From assembly GCF_036206005.1 (NCBI RefSeq), contig NZ_CP108143.1, positions 5,237,501 through 5,301,500 of the forward strand: a DNA stretch of 64,000 bases, in the 5' to 3' direction. The notes under the pieces were generated by a model. That model searched no databases, was not told where the DNA came from, and saw nothing but the letters and a program-made list of their open reading frames with translations. Shown piece after piece: positions 19,429 through 27,290 of this stretch. A program made the translations under genes and the position numbers. The first letter of the stretch is position 1. The number at the start of each line of letters is the position of its first letter. The stretch is from Streptomyces sp. NBC_00178. GTDB lineage: Bacteria > Actinomycetota > Actinomycetes > Streptomycetales > Streptomycetaceae.

Positions 19429-19457
19429 ACTGTAGCGGCTTTTTGTTCAATGTTCAA
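19429..19457 (-). promoter_or_regulatory. YceI promoter with direct TTGAAC repeats
   Basis: On the minus strand, -35 TTGAAC (19452-19457), a 17-bp spacer and -10 TACAGT (19429-19434). A second TTGAAC (19445-19450) follows 7 bp after the first, and a TTGAAG lies at 19415-19420. Repeated half sites around the promoter suggest a dedicated regulator. Confidence 0.5.
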
Positions 19458-19590
19458 CATCAAGGGTCCAGGCCGGTCCGAAAGTCGCTGGTCCGTGTCG
19501 CGAACCCGCCCCTGCCCCCTGGCGGACGCGCGTAGAGCTCGGGCACTATCTCCCTGCCCCGATAATTGTCATGAGCAGGAGGATCCCCCC

Positions 19591-20115
19591 ATGCTGACCC
19601 GTCCCAGACTCCGCTCGGCCCTGACCGCCCTGGCCCTCGTCCTCGGCGCCCTCTTCGCGCCCGGCGTCGGCGTGCTCGGCGGCGGTGCGACCGAGGCGCA
19701 CGCGGCCACGAAGCTCACCCACTCCCAGGCGACCTCCCGCTTCAGCTCCTCCGGCATCACGTGGTCGTCCTCGGGCGGGTGCTCCAACCGGAACGTCTCC
19801 ACCTGCACGTCCTTCGACCAGCTCAACCTCGCCACGGCCCAGGGCGCCCAGACCCTCAAGAGCGCCACGGGCTGCGCACTCAACATCACCGGGGGCACCG
19901 AGACCGGCCACGCCGGCGGCACCTACTCGCACTGGAACGGCTACAAGCTCGACTTCGGCAAGACCACCTGCCTGACGAACTACGTGAAGGGCGTGTTCAG
20001 CTACATCGGCCTGCGCGGCGACGGAGCACCCCAGTACAAGTCCGGTTCGGGCAACATCTACGCGGACGAGGGCAACCACTGGGACGTGACGTACTACAAC
20101 TGCGGCGGCTGCTGA
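19591..20115 (+). CDS. Secreted six-cysteine protein, possible M15-like metallopeptidase fold
   Basis: 174 residues from the ATG at 19591 with AGGAGGA upstream. The signal peptide is residues 1-38, ending TEAHAATK. The mature part (about 136 residues) has six Cys (64, 72, 95, 127, 171, 174), probably three disulfides. TYSHWNGYKLDF places H114 and D121 like the SxHxxGxAxD zinc motif of D-Ala-D-Ala peptidases (M15), and DEGNHWDV places E160 and H163 like the last M15 ligand region (ExWH). If so, it would be a small peptidoglycan or peptide hydrolase outside the cell. The resemblance is by motif spacing only; it could be another secreted fold. Confidence 0.8.
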   Translation: MLTRPRLRSALTALALVLGALFAPGVGVLGGGATEAHAATKLTHSQATSRFSSSGITWSSSGGCSNRNVSTCTSFDQLNLATAQGAQTLKSATGCALNITGGTETGHAGGTYSHWNGYKLDFGKTTCLTNYVKGVFSYIGLRGDGAPQYKSGSGNIYADEGNHWDVTYYNCGGC

Positions 20116-20130
20116 CGCACTCCCGCACGA

Positions 20131-20175
20131 CGGCGCCCCCGCTCCGGCCCGGTGGCCGGGGCCGGGGCTGCGCCG
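20131..20175. terminator. Imperfect terminator between convergent genes
   Basis: CGGCGCCCCCGCTCCGGCC pairs imperfectly with GGCCGGGGCTGCGCCG across 20131-20175. It lies between the secreted protein and amidohydrolase stop codons. Confidence 0.5.
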
Positions 20176-20208
20176 GTTCCGGCCGTCCGGTGCCCGGGCG
20201 GCCGGGGG

Positions 20209-21531
20209 TCAGCCCAGGAGCGCGGGGAGGAGACCCGTGCCGAGGACACCGGCCCGGTCGACGGCGATCCGGCCCTCCTTCACGACCGCGAGGATGTGGG
20301 ACGGCTCGCCCAGTGCCGCGATGTCGGTCAGGGGGTCGACGTCCGTGACCACCAGATCGGCGGCCTTGCCCGCCTCCAGCGTGCCGGTCAGCGCGTCGAC
20401 CCCGCACAGCCGGGCGGCGTCACCCGTCGCCGAGACGATCGCCGCCATCGGGGTCAGCCCTCCGAGGTCCACCAGAAGCGCCAGTTCCCCGAGGTTCCGG
20501 CCGTGCCCCACCGCCAGGCCGCTGTCCGTACCCATCGCGATGCGGACGCCCGCCGCGGCCGACCGTGCCACCGACTCCTGGGCGATCCGGTGCCAGCGCA
20601 CCCCCTTCTCGTACGCCGAGGGAGAGGTGCGCGCCGGGTCGAGATCCTGCGTCGTCTCCAGCAGGGTCGGCACGAGGTACTGGCCCCGGTCCACCATCTC
20701 CGCCCGCAGCTCGTCGTCCAGGGCGTAACCGTGCTCGATGCTGGTGACCCCCGAGCGCACGGCCGCCTCGATGCCGGGACGCCCGATGGCGTGCGCGGCG
20801 ACCGGGAGGCCGCCGTAGGCCCGCGCCTCCTCGACCGCCGCCCTGATCATCTCCGGCCGCAGGCCCAGCCAGTCGGGCTGGTCGTGGGGCGAGGTGACGC
20901 CACCGCTGGTGGCGAGCTTGACGCAGTCGGCGCCCGCCGCGACGAGGTCGCGGACCCTGGCCCGCATGTCGTCGACGGACCCGACCAGGCTGGGCGGCGT
21001 CTCCGGGAAGCTGACGGCGACCGCCAGTCCGTCGATCCCCGAGGCGAGGGTGAAGTCGGCGTGACCGGCCCGCTGGCTGAGCATGGTGACGGACACCAGC
21101 AGCCGGGGCCCGGCGATCATCCGCTCCGCGACGGCCTGCCGGAACCCGGCGTCCAGACCCATCAGGTCCCGCGCGGTCGTCACCCCGTTCTCCAGGGTGA
21201 CGCGCAGCCGGTCCAGCACCTTCAGCGTGCGGTAGGTCGGCAGCTCGTACAGGCCCTGGAGGGGATTGCCGGCAGGACCCGGCAGGGCGAAGTGCACATG
21301 GGTGTCGATGAAGCCGGGACACACGGTCCGCCCGCCCAGGCCCAGCCGCCGGGCCGGCGCCGGGTCCGCCGGCAGCAGCGCGGCGGGGCCGGCCCACCGG
21401 ACCGTCGCCCCCTCGATCAGCAGCGCGGCATCCGGTACGGGCGCGGCCCCCGTTCCGTCGATCAGGCGCAGGTCCCGGAGGAGCACCAGGTCACGGGTGT
21501 CACCGGGGGGCGGTTCGGCGGGTGAGGGCAT
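20209..21531 (-). CDS. Amidohydrolase-family protein (imidazolonepropionase/prolidase-like)
   Basis: 440 residues. The metal-binding HxH is in PGFIDTHVHFALPG (about residues 72-85). A Lys that may be carbamylated (DCVKLATSGG), later His residues (AAHAIGRPGIEAAVRSGVTSIEHG; core SIEHG), and a MGTDSG Asp complete the binuclear metal site. The N-terminal and C-terminal strands form the small beta-sandwich seen in this superfamily (LLRDLRLIDGTG; KAADLVVTDVDPL). Related enzymes cleave dipeptides or cyclic amides in the cytoplasm. The substrate is not identifiable. It is separated from the GH64 gene upstream by a terminator, so it is probably a separate transcript. Confidence 0.93.
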   Translation of the reverse strand: MPSPAEPPPGDTRDLVLLRDLRLIDGTGAAPVPDAALLIEGATVRWAGPAALLPADPAPARRLGLGGRTVCPGFIDTHVHFALPGPAGNPLQGLYELPTYRTLKVLDRLRVTLENGVTTARDLMGLDAGFRQAVAERMIAGPRLLVSVTMLSQRAGHADFTLASGIDGLAVAVSFPETPPSLVGSVDDMRARVRDLVAAGADCVKLATSGGVTSPHDQPDWLGLRPEMIRAAVEEARAYGGLPVAAHAIGRPGIEAAVRSGVTSIEHGYALDDELRAEMVDRGQYLVPTLLETTQDLDPARTSPSAYEKGVRWHRIAQESVARSAAAGVRIAMGTDSGLAVGHGRNLGELALLVDLGGLTPMAAIVSATGDAARLCGVDALTGTLEAGKAADLVVTDVDPLTDIAALGEPSHILAVVKEGRIAVDRAGVLGTGLLPALLG

Positions 21532-21601
21532 CTCACCACGATCCGCCCCGCGGTCCGGCCCCGCAGGCCGGACTGGGCCGCACGGGTGCCGGACACGGCC
21601 G

Positions 21602-21639
21602 GGGGGCGGGGTGCCGCGGATGCGCGGCGCCCCGCCCCC
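21602..21639 (-). terminator. Terminator of the GH64 gene
   Basis: A 17-bp stem, GGGGGCGGGGTGCCGCG (21602-21618) with CGCGGCGCCCCGCCCCC (21623-21639), has one wobble pair and a GATG loop. It starts 17 bp after the GH64 stop on the minus strand. Confidence 0.75.
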
Positions 21640-21655
21640 GGCGTCACGTGGCCGG

Positions 21656-22882
21656 TCAGGAGCCGACGCTCACCGTGAAGCGGCGCGGGTTCCCGTCGTG
21701 CGCGGCACCCGAGACGTCCGGCTCACCGTCGGGGCGCACGTCGTCGTAGGGGAACGCGTATCCGATGGGGGAGTTCGCGTGGACGACGCGTGACCAGTGG
21801 TTCGTCACGCCGCCCTTGTAGTAGTCCGCGACCGTGGTCCCGTTCGGCTGCTGCGGGTGACTGAGCATGATCGACCGGTTGAAGCCGGCCGCGATCCTGG
21901 CGAGCAGGGCCTTCTTGTCGTCGGAGTCACCCGGGTTGTTCGTGAAGGGCCCGTGGTTGCAGGTGAAGACGTCCTTGGACGTCGGCTTCACGAAGGTGTG
22001 CCCGCCCTCGAAGGTCAGCGTGTCGCCGCTGACCCGGCCCGCCAGGGTCCCCCGGCCGCCCTGCAGGTCGATCCGCAGATCCGTGGAGCGGTACTTCTCC
22101 CAGACCTGGTCGATCTGCGCGGTGAACAGGTCGCGGAAGGGCATCTGGTCGGGCCGGTCGAAGAACGGCGCCATCAGGTTCTGCGGGGAGACGACCCGCA
22201 GCACCTTGCCGTCCTGGCCCCGGGTCACCAGCTTGTCCCACGGCTGCCCGTCGGCCGCCGCCTGTGCCGTCAGGTCGTCCGCGATGCGCTGGACCGCGCC
22301 GTCCGGGAGCGGGGCCACGGTGTGCGTGGCGTCACCCTCCAGGGTCAGGCCGATCGGCAGCGCCGTCACCAGGTCGACGTAGCTGATGTTGGCGTAGAGC
22401 TGCTGGGGGTTGAAGGTGAACTCGCAGAACGACCAGGTGCGCCCGTAGTTGGGGTCCGTCGCCGTCGCGAAGGCGGGCTCGACCAGGGACGGGCCGGGGT
22501 TCAGGTAGAAGTCCAGCTTGTCGTCCCGCACGAAGTAGACCCGTGCCCCGTACATCTGCGGCAGCGTCAGGACGACCGGTCCGGCGCCCGCGGCCTTCAG
22601 CGGGATGGAGCAGTCGACCGGCAGGGGCGTCTGCGGGGCGCCGGGGGAGTCGGGGCGGTAGACGCCGCCGTCCGGGCGGAGCAGCACCCAGCGGTCGGTG
22701 CCCTGTTCGTGGCCGGTGACGTACGCACGCACGTTGCCGGGCAACGAGCGGTTCTCCAGGACCAGTTCGCAGGTCGCCGGAGCGGCCGACGTGCGCGGGC
22801 TGAGGGCGCTGCCCCAGACCGGATAGGTGAGCGCGGTCGCGGATGCGGCGGCGCCCGTCAGGAACATTCTGCGTGAAATCAC
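21656..22882 (-). CDS. GH64 beta-1,3-glucanase, Tat-exported
   Basis: 408 residues. The N-terminus ISRRMFLTGAAA fits the twin-arginine signal consensus, so the enzyme is likely exported folded. The body matches family 64 glucanases, which have a beta-barrel plus a thaumatin-like domain and release laminaripentaose from beta-1,3-glucan. The catalytic pair is Glu in SFCEFTFNP (E154) and Asp in ISYVDLVTALP (D170); the 16-residue spacing is that known for the Streptomyces matensis enzyme. The length is normal. The gene has its own promoter and a CebR-like palindrome 129 bp upstream. It probably feeds beta-1,3-oligosaccharides to uptake systems. Confidence 0.93.
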   Translation of the reverse strand: MISRRMFLTGAAASATALTYPVWGSALSPRTSAAPATCELVLENRSLPGNVRAYVTGHEQGTDRWVLLRPDGGVYRPDSPGAPQTPLPVDCSIPLKAAGAGPVVLTLPQMYGARVYFVRDDKLDFYLNPGPSLVEPAFATATDPNYGRTWSFCEFTFNPQQLYANISYVDLVTALPIGLTLEGDATHTVAPLPDGAVQRIADDLTAQAAADGQPWDKLVTRGQDGKVLRVVSPQNLMAPFFDRPDQMPFRDLFTAQIDQVWEKYRSTDLRIDLQGGRGTLAGRVSGDTLTFEGGHTFVKPTSKDVFTCNHGPFTNNPGDSDDKKALLARIAAGFNRSIMLSHPQQPNGTTVADYYKGGVTNHWSRVVHANSPIGYAFPYDDVRPDGEPDVSGAAHDGNPRRFTVSVGS

Positions 22883-22970
22883 GAGGGAACTCCCGGGATG
22901 TGGGGGGCCGCAGACAGGGCTGTGGGGGGTGGAGCGGGGGAAGCGGCCGTGGTTCGTCTGCGGTGCGCAC

Positions 22971-23000
22971 TACTTTCGCGACGCCTCCCGCAAGCGTCAA
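22971..23000 (-). promoter_or_regulatory. Candidate promoter of the GH64 gene
   Basis: Minus strand -35 TTGACG (22995-23000), an 18-bp spacer and a -10 of AAAGTA (22971-22976). The -35 fits well and the -10 is weak. Confidence 0.45.
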
Positions 23001-23010
23001 GAGTTATGAC

Positions 23011-23024
23011 TGAGAGCGCTCTCA
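23011..23024. promoter_or_regulatory. CebR-like LacI-family operator
   Basis: TGAGAGCGCTCTCA is a perfect 14-bp palindrome. It differs at two symmetric positions from the CebR/CelR box TGGGAGCGCTCCCA, which controls cellulose-utilisation genes. It lies just upstream of the GH64 -35 region, pointing to control by a LacI-family sugar sensor. Confidence 0.7.
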
Positions 23025-23590
23025 AGAACGAGCCTTTCTTTACAACTCGACGTCTCCGAACGGGATTTCGCGACTCCTGGTCCTGGTTCGGATGCGTATG
23101 GTGAACAGGATCCGAACGCGCACCCGGTACGCCGACGGGACGTGGCGGCGGGCTCGACGGCGCGTCGGCGGGCGCGGATGCCGGGGGCGTGCGCCGGTGG
23201 GCGGGCCGCGCGGCGGGCGCAGGGGCACCCGGGCGGGCCGGCGTCGAGGGGCGGCTGGGGGCGGCCCATGGGTGGGACCCGTGGCCCGCCGTGCGCCCCG
23301 CGCCGACGATGCGGGACGTCACCTGTTCGAGGGGTGGCGCGCCGGACCCGCACCGGGTCGGGCCTCTGCCATTCTGGTGTCACCGGTCGGCCGCTTCGGT
23401 GGATCCGCGGCGTGGCGCGCGGGCCCCGATGTGTCCGGGGCCACATCGGGGGGTTTGTCGAGGCCCTACAAAGCGACAGCCCGCCGAGCTGGGGGATGGC
23501 CTGCATGGTGGGCGGGTTCTGTCAGGTGTTACCAGGAAACCGGGCAGGAGACTGTGTGGAGTGGACGGCTGTTTTGTGCTGTCGACTTCG
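23025..23590. other. 566-bp region without a convincing gene
   Basis: The region between the GH64 operator and accB holds only Arg/Gly/Pro-rich open frames on both strands, with no ribosome sites or family motifs. It contains one strong hairpin (listed separately). It may carry long 5' control sequences for accB. Confidence 0.6.
23424..23451 (+). terminator. Ten-bp hairpin followed by GGTTTG
   Basis: CCCCGATGTG (23424-23433) pairs perfectly with CACATCGGGG (23442-23451) around TCCGGGGC. It is followed by GGTTTGT, so on the plus strand it resembles a terminator, although no gene precedes it on that strand. It could end a small RNA or be a protein site. Confidence 0.4.
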
Positions 23591-23596
23591 TAGGGT
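23591..23596 (+). promoter_or_regulatory. Candidate -10 for a leaderless accB transcript
   Basis: TAGGGT ends 6 bp before the accB ATG, the spacing expected if transcription starts at the start codon. No ribosome site is visible. No good -35 is seen. Confidence 0.45.
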
Positions 23597-23602
23597 CGAT
23601 AC

Positions 23603-25186
23603 ATGACCGTTGTGGACGAAATCCAGGGCGAGCCGAGTGACACCCGTGGCCGTGTGGCCGAACTGCTGTCGCTGCGCGAGCAGGCCCGGCGTGGACCGAG
23701 CGACCGGGCGACCGAGGCGCAGCACGCCAAGGGCAAGCTGACGGCCCGCGAGCGCATCGCGCTCCTGCTGGACGAGGGATCGTTCAAGGAGGTCGAGCAG
23801 CTGCGCCGGCACCGGGCGACCGGATTCGGCCTGGAGACCAAGAAGCCGTACACCGACGGTGTCATCACCGGCTGGGGCACGGTCGACGGCCGGACGGTGT
23901 TCGTCTACGCCCACGACTTCCGCATCTTCGGCGGCGCGCTGGGCGAGGCCCACGCCACGAAGATCCACAAGATCATGGACATGGCCATCTCGGCCGGTGC
24001 CCCGCTGGTCTCGCTGAACGACGGCGCGGGGGCCCGCATCCAGGAGGGCGTGTCCGCGCTCGCCGGCTACGGCGGGATCTTCCAGCGCAACACCCGCGCC
24101 TCCGGTGTCATCCCGCAGATCTCGGTGATGCTCGGCCCGTGCGCGGGCGGCGCCGCCTACAGCCCGGCCCTCACCGACTTCGTCTTCATGGTCCGTGAGA
24201 CCTCGCAGATGTTCATCACCGGCCCGGACGTCGTCAAGGCGGTCACCGGCGAGGAGATCACCCAGAACGGCCTCGGCGGCGCCGACGTGCACGCCGAGAC
24301 CTCGGGCGTCGCGCACTTCGCGTACGACGACGAGGAGACCTGCATCGCCGAGGTCCGCTACCTCATCGGGATGCTGCCCTCCAACAACCGGGAGAACCCG
24401 CCGGTCCACCCGAGCGACGACCCGGCCGACCGGCGCGGCGACGTCCTGCTGGACCTGGTCCCCGCCGACGGCAACCGCCCGTACGACATGCACAAGGTCA
24501 TCGAGGAGCTCGTCGACGACGGCGACTTCCTGGAGATCCACGAGCGCTGGGCCCGCAACATCGTCTGCGCCCTGGCGCGGCTCGACGGCCAGGTCGTCGG
24601 CATCGTGGCCAACCAGCCCCAGGCCCTCGCGGGTGTGCTGGACATCGAGGCGTCCGAGAAGGCCGCTCGTTTCGTCCAGATGTGCGACGCGTTCAACATC
24701 CCCATCGTCACTCTGCTGGACGTACCCGGCTTCCTGCCCGGCGTCGATCAGGAGCACGGTGGGATCATCCGCCACGGTGCGAAGCTCCTGTACGCGTACT
24801 GCAACGCGACCGTGCCGAGGATCTCGCTGATCCTGCGCAAGGCCTACGGAGGCGCGTACATCGTCATGGACAGCCAGTCCATCGGTGCGGACCTCACCTA
24901 CGCCTGGCCGACCAACGAGATCGCGGTGATGGGCGCGGAAGGTGCCGCCAACGTCATCTTCCGCCGCCAGATCGCGGACGCCGAGGACCCCGAAGCCATG
25001 CGTGCCCGCATGGTCAAGGAGTACAAGGCCGAACTGATGCACCCCTACTACGCGGCCGAGCGCGGCCTGGTCGACGACGTCATCGACCCCGCCGAGACCC
25101 GCGAGGTGCTGATCGCCTCGCTCGCGATGCTCCGCAACAAGCACGCCGACCTGCCGTCCCGCAAGCACGGCAACCCGCCGCAGTAG
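23603..25186 (+). CDS. accB: Acyl-CoA carboxylase beta subunit (carboxyltransferase)
   Basis: 527 residues, the usual length for actinobacterial acetyl/propionyl-CoA carboxyltransferases. It moves CO2 from biotin on the alpha subunit to acyl-CoA, giving malonyl- or methylmalonyl-CoA for fatty acids and polyketides. The acyl-CoA-binding GAGARIQEGVSALAGYG motif is near residue 135-150, and the biotin-side RKAYGGAYIVM motif is near 412-422. The specificity residue is the Asp in VTLLDVPGFLPG, which follows the pattern of PccB/AccB. The epsilon gene follows at 25249. By neighbourhood this is the accB-accE locus next to the conservons. The ATG at 23603 may be leaderless. Confidence 0.96.
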   Translation: MTVVDEIQGEPSDTRGRVAELLSLREQARRGPSDRATEAQHAKGKLTARERIALLLDEGSFKEVEQLRRHRATGFGLETKKPYTDGVITGWGTVDGRTVFVYAHDFRIFGGALGEAHATKIHKIMDMAISAGAPLVSLNDGAGARIQEGVSALAGYGGIFQRNTRASGVIPQISVMLGPCAGGAAYSPALTDFVFMVRETSQMFITGPDVVKAVTGEEITQNGLGGADVHAETSGVAHFAYDDEETCIAEVRYLIGMLPSNNRENPPVHPSDDPADRRGDVLLDLVPADGNRPYDMHKVIEELVDDGDFLEIHERWARNIVCALARLDGQVVGIVANQPQALAGVLDIEASEKAARFVQMCDAFNIPIVTLLDVPGFLPGVDQEHGGIIRHGAKLLYAYCNATVPRISLILRKAYGGAYIVMDSQSIGADLTYAWPTNEIAVMGAEGAANVIFRRQIADAEDPEAMRARMVKEYKAELMHPYYAAERGLVDDVIDPAETREVLIASLAMLRNKHADLPSRKHGNPPQ

Positions 25187-25248
25187 TCGCGGCCGCAGCG
25201 GCCACCCCGCCCACGCCCGCGACCACCTGCCCAGAAGACGGAGACACC

Positions 25249-25452
25249 ATGAGCGCCACCCCCGCCGATTCGGTCCTGCGCGTCGAGAAGGGCCACGCCG
25301 GCCCCGAGGAACTCGCCGCCATCACCGCGGTCCTGCTCGCCCGTGCGGCCGGCCGCACCGACGCACCCGTCCGCCACGGCCGTGACACGGCCGGATGGCG
25401 CCGGCTGGAGCGCACCCCTGGGTTCCGTGCTCCGCACAGCTGGCAGGGCTGA
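25249..25452 (+). CDS. accE: Acyl-CoA carboxylase epsilon subunit
   Basis: 67 residues from the ATG at 25249, which follows GACGGAGACACC. The RVEKGHAGPEELAAITAVLLA segment near the start (core GHAGPEELAAIT) and a C-terminal Trp-containing end (GFRAPHSW) are the marks of the small epsilon subunit, which binds the beta subunit and raises carboxylase activity in actinomycetes. It is 62 bp downstream of accB and ends before a bidirectional terminator, so the two form an operon. Confidence 0.93.
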   Translation: MSATPADSVLRVEKGHAGPEELAAITAVLLARAAGRTDAPVRHGRDTAGWRRLERTPGFRAPHSWQG

Positions 25453-25504
25453 GAACGGCCGCTGAGGCCCGTCCCGAGGGCTCGGAAGAGTCCCTGACGC
25501 ACGA

Positions 25505-25537
25505 AAGGCCCCGTACTCCTCAGGAGTACGGGGCCTT
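25505..25537. terminator. Bidirectional terminator between accE and the conservon
   Basis: AAGGCCCCGTACTCC (25505-25519) pairs perfectly with GGAGTACGGGGCCTT (25523-25537) around TCA. It serves accBE from the left and cvnD from the right. Confidence 0.85.
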
Positions 25538-25555
25538 CGCCGTGCGGCGGCGGGA

Positions 25556-26137
25556 TCAGCGCAGGCGGGCCATGAGGGCGTGCTCGACCAGGGTGATCAA
25601 GGCGCTCTTGGCGTCCGCGCGGTGGCGGGCGTCCGTCGTCAGGATCGGAGTGTCCGGGCCGATCTGGAGTGCTTCGCGTACTTCGTCGGGGGTGTAGGGC
25701 TGGTGTCCGTCGAAGCCGTTGAGGGCGATGACGAAGGGGAGGCCGCTGTTCTCGAAGTAGTCGACGGCGGGGAAGCAGTCGGCGAGGCGGCGGGTGTCGA
25801 CGAGGACGACGGCGCCGATGGCGCCGCGGACCAGGTCGTCCCACATGAACCAGAAGCGGTCCTGTCCGGGGGTGCCGAACAGGTAGAGGATCAGGTCCTG
25901 GTCCAGGGTGATGCGTCCGAAGTCCATGGCCACCGTGGTGGTGGTCTTGTCCCCGGTGTGGGTCAGGTCGTCGATGCCCGCTGATGCGGACGTCATCACG
26001 GCTTCGGTGCGCAGCGGGTTGATCTCCGAGACGGCACCGACAAACGTGGTCTTACCCACGCCGAAGCCCCCTGCCACCACGATCTTCGCCGAGGTAGTGG
26101 AGCGGGCTGCTCCGCCGCTAGAGCTTGCGAAGTCCAC
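25556..26137 (-). CDS. cvnD: Conservon small GTPase CvnD (proximal conservon)
   Basis: 193 residues; a Ras/MglA-like P-loop GTPase, the last gene of a conservon. G1 is GGFGVGKTT (residues 23-31). The G3 region is FGTPGQDRF, where Gly88 stands at the usual Asp position. G4 is NGFD (140-143) instead of NKxD. In conservons the GTPase is thought to form a membrane-associated complex with CvnA, B and C and act as a switch. It starts at the GTG at 26137, 20 bp inside cvnC. It is almost identical to the second cvnD (30878-31459); a 440-bp stretch differs at one base. Confidence 0.95.
   Translation of the reverse strand: MDFASSSGGAARSTTSAKIVVAGGFGVGKTTFVGAVSEINPLRTEAVMTSASAGIDDLTHTGDKTTTTVAMDFGRITLDQDLILYLFGTPGQDRFWFMWDDLVRGAIGAVVLVDTRRLADCFPAVDYFENSGLPFVIALNGFDGHQPYTPDEVREALQIGPDTPILTTDARHRADAKSALITLVEHALMARLR
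25656..26095. repeat. Identity tract, copy 1 (within cvnD)
   Basis: This 440-bp segment matches 30978-31417 base for base except at 25982 (T versus C). The copies are offset by 5322 bp in direct orientation. Identity includes silent positions, while the flanking parts of the same genes differ, which points to recent gene conversion. Confidence 0.9.
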
Positions 26138-26777
26138 TGAGCACCCTTTCGAGCAGTGTCACGGCTGGTTGGCCGCCGGCGGCCTCGTCGCCGCCGGGCT
26201 GATGAATAGCGACGAGTCCGGCCTCTGCCAGGTCGGCGACGAGGATCCGGGCAACGCCGAGGGGGATCGAGAGCAGGGCCGAGATCTCGGCCACCGACTT
26301 GATCTCGATGCAGAGCCGGCAGATCCGCTGGTGCTCGGGCAACTGCCCTTGCAGCCGGGCCGGATCGGCCGTGGTGCTGACCAGCGCCTCGATGGCGAGC
26401 TGGTAACGCGGCCGGGTCCGGCCGCCGGTCATGGCGTACGGACGGACCAGCGGGTTGTGCGCCGAGGGCTTCGCAGGCGCGGGCGCCTGCCGCTGGACCG
26501 GCTGGATGCGGGGCGGCGGTGCCTCGAACCGCTGCGGCGGCCGCTGTTCGTGCTGCGGCTGCTGCTGATACGGAGGCTGCTGCTGCGGCCACCCGGGATC
26601 GGGCTGCTGCTGCCACTCGCCGCCCTGCTGGGACTGCTGGTAGGGCTGATACGGCTGGTAAGGGTCTTGCGGACCCTGTCTGCCGGGCATGGAGGGGGTG
26701 TTGTAGCGGTTGTCACCCTGCTCACCCGGGACCCGCTGACCGCCCTCGTACGGGTGTCCGCCTGTGGGTGTTGCCAC
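26118..26777 (-). CDS. cvnC: Conservon DUF742 protein CvnC (proximal conservon)
   Basis: 219 residues from a GTG at 26777 behind GGAGGAGG. The C-terminal 115 residues are the DUF742 domain (LVRPYAMTGGRTRPRYQLAIEAL; core VRPYAMTGGRTRP), predicted to be a winged-helix module. The N-terminal 100 residues are Gln/Pro/Tyr-rich low complexity (YQPYQPYQQSQQGGEW). The second CvnC has only about 25 residues before its DUF742 domain, so the two conservons differ here. CvnC is proposed to bridge the sensor and the GTPase. It overlaps cvnD by 20 bp and is 89 bp after cvnB. Confidence 0.94.
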   Translation of the reverse strand: MATPTGGHPYEGGQRVPGEQGDNRYNTPSMPGRQGPQDPYQPYQPYQQSQQGGEWQQQPDPGWPQQQPPYQQQPQHEQRPPQRFEAPPPRIQPVQRQAPAPAKPSAHNPLVRPYAMTGGRTRPRYQLAIEALVSTTADPARLQGQLPEHQRICRLCIEIKSVAEISALLSIPLGVARILVADLAEAGLVAIHQPGGDEAAGGQPAVTLLERVLSGLRKL

Positions 26778-26866
26778 GTTTCCTCCTCCGACTGCCGGTC
26801 GCCATCCCAGTGGTGCCGCGCCACCGCACCTTATGGCGCGGTGACGAGAAACGCACTGTCTGTCTA

Positions 26867-27289
26867 TTAGTTAAGAAGACTTCCCTGCAGCTCGGCGCGG
26901 AGATCCGGGGTGAGGACACTTCCTGCACGGTCTACGAGAAGTGCCATTTCGTACCCAACCAGGCCGATGTCGGCATCCGGGTGGGCGAGAACGGCGAGTG
27001 ACGAACCGTCGGAGATGGACATGAGGAAGAGAAATCCTCGCTCCATCTCCACAACGGTCTGATTCACGGCACCGCCTTCGAAGATCCTGGAAGCACCCGC
27101 CGTCAGCGACGTCAGCCCGGAGGCGACGGCCGCCAGCTGATCGGCGCGGTCACGCGGGAAACCTTCGGACATCGCCAGCAGGAGTCCGTCGGCGGAGACC
27201 ACCACCGTGTGGGACACCCCGGGGGTGCTGTCCACGAAGTTGGTGATCAACCAGTTGAGATTCTGCGCCGCCTGGCTCATCGGGCTCAC
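26867..27289 (-). CDS. cvnB: Conservon roadblock/LC7 protein CvnB (proximal conservon)
   Basis: 140 residues of the roadblock/LC7 fold, related to MglB, a GTPase-activating protein for MglA. Visible parts are NLNWLITNFVDSTPGVSHTVVVSADG (core FVDSTPGVSHTVVVS), ASRIFEGGAVNQTVVEM and GYEMALLVDRAG. It probably modulates CvnD. The start is the GTG at 27289, with GGAG placed 7 bp before it inside the cvnA stop region; an ATG three codons later is the alternative. It differs from the second CvnB at only four residues, although the DNA has many silent differences. Confidence 0.95.
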   Translation of the reverse strand: MSPMSQAAQNLNWLITNFVDSTPGVSHTVVVSADGLLLAMSEGFPRDRADQLAAVASGLTSLTAGASRIFEGGAVNQTVVEMERGFLFLMSISDGSSLAVLAHPDADIGLVGYEMALLVDRAGSVLTPDLRAELQGSLLN

Positions 27290-27290
27290 A

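Noticed and set aside
23092..23640. Plus-strand frame of 182 codons before accB
   Set aside because: Arg/Gly/Pro-rich with no motif or ribosome site, and it runs over the accB start and promoter.
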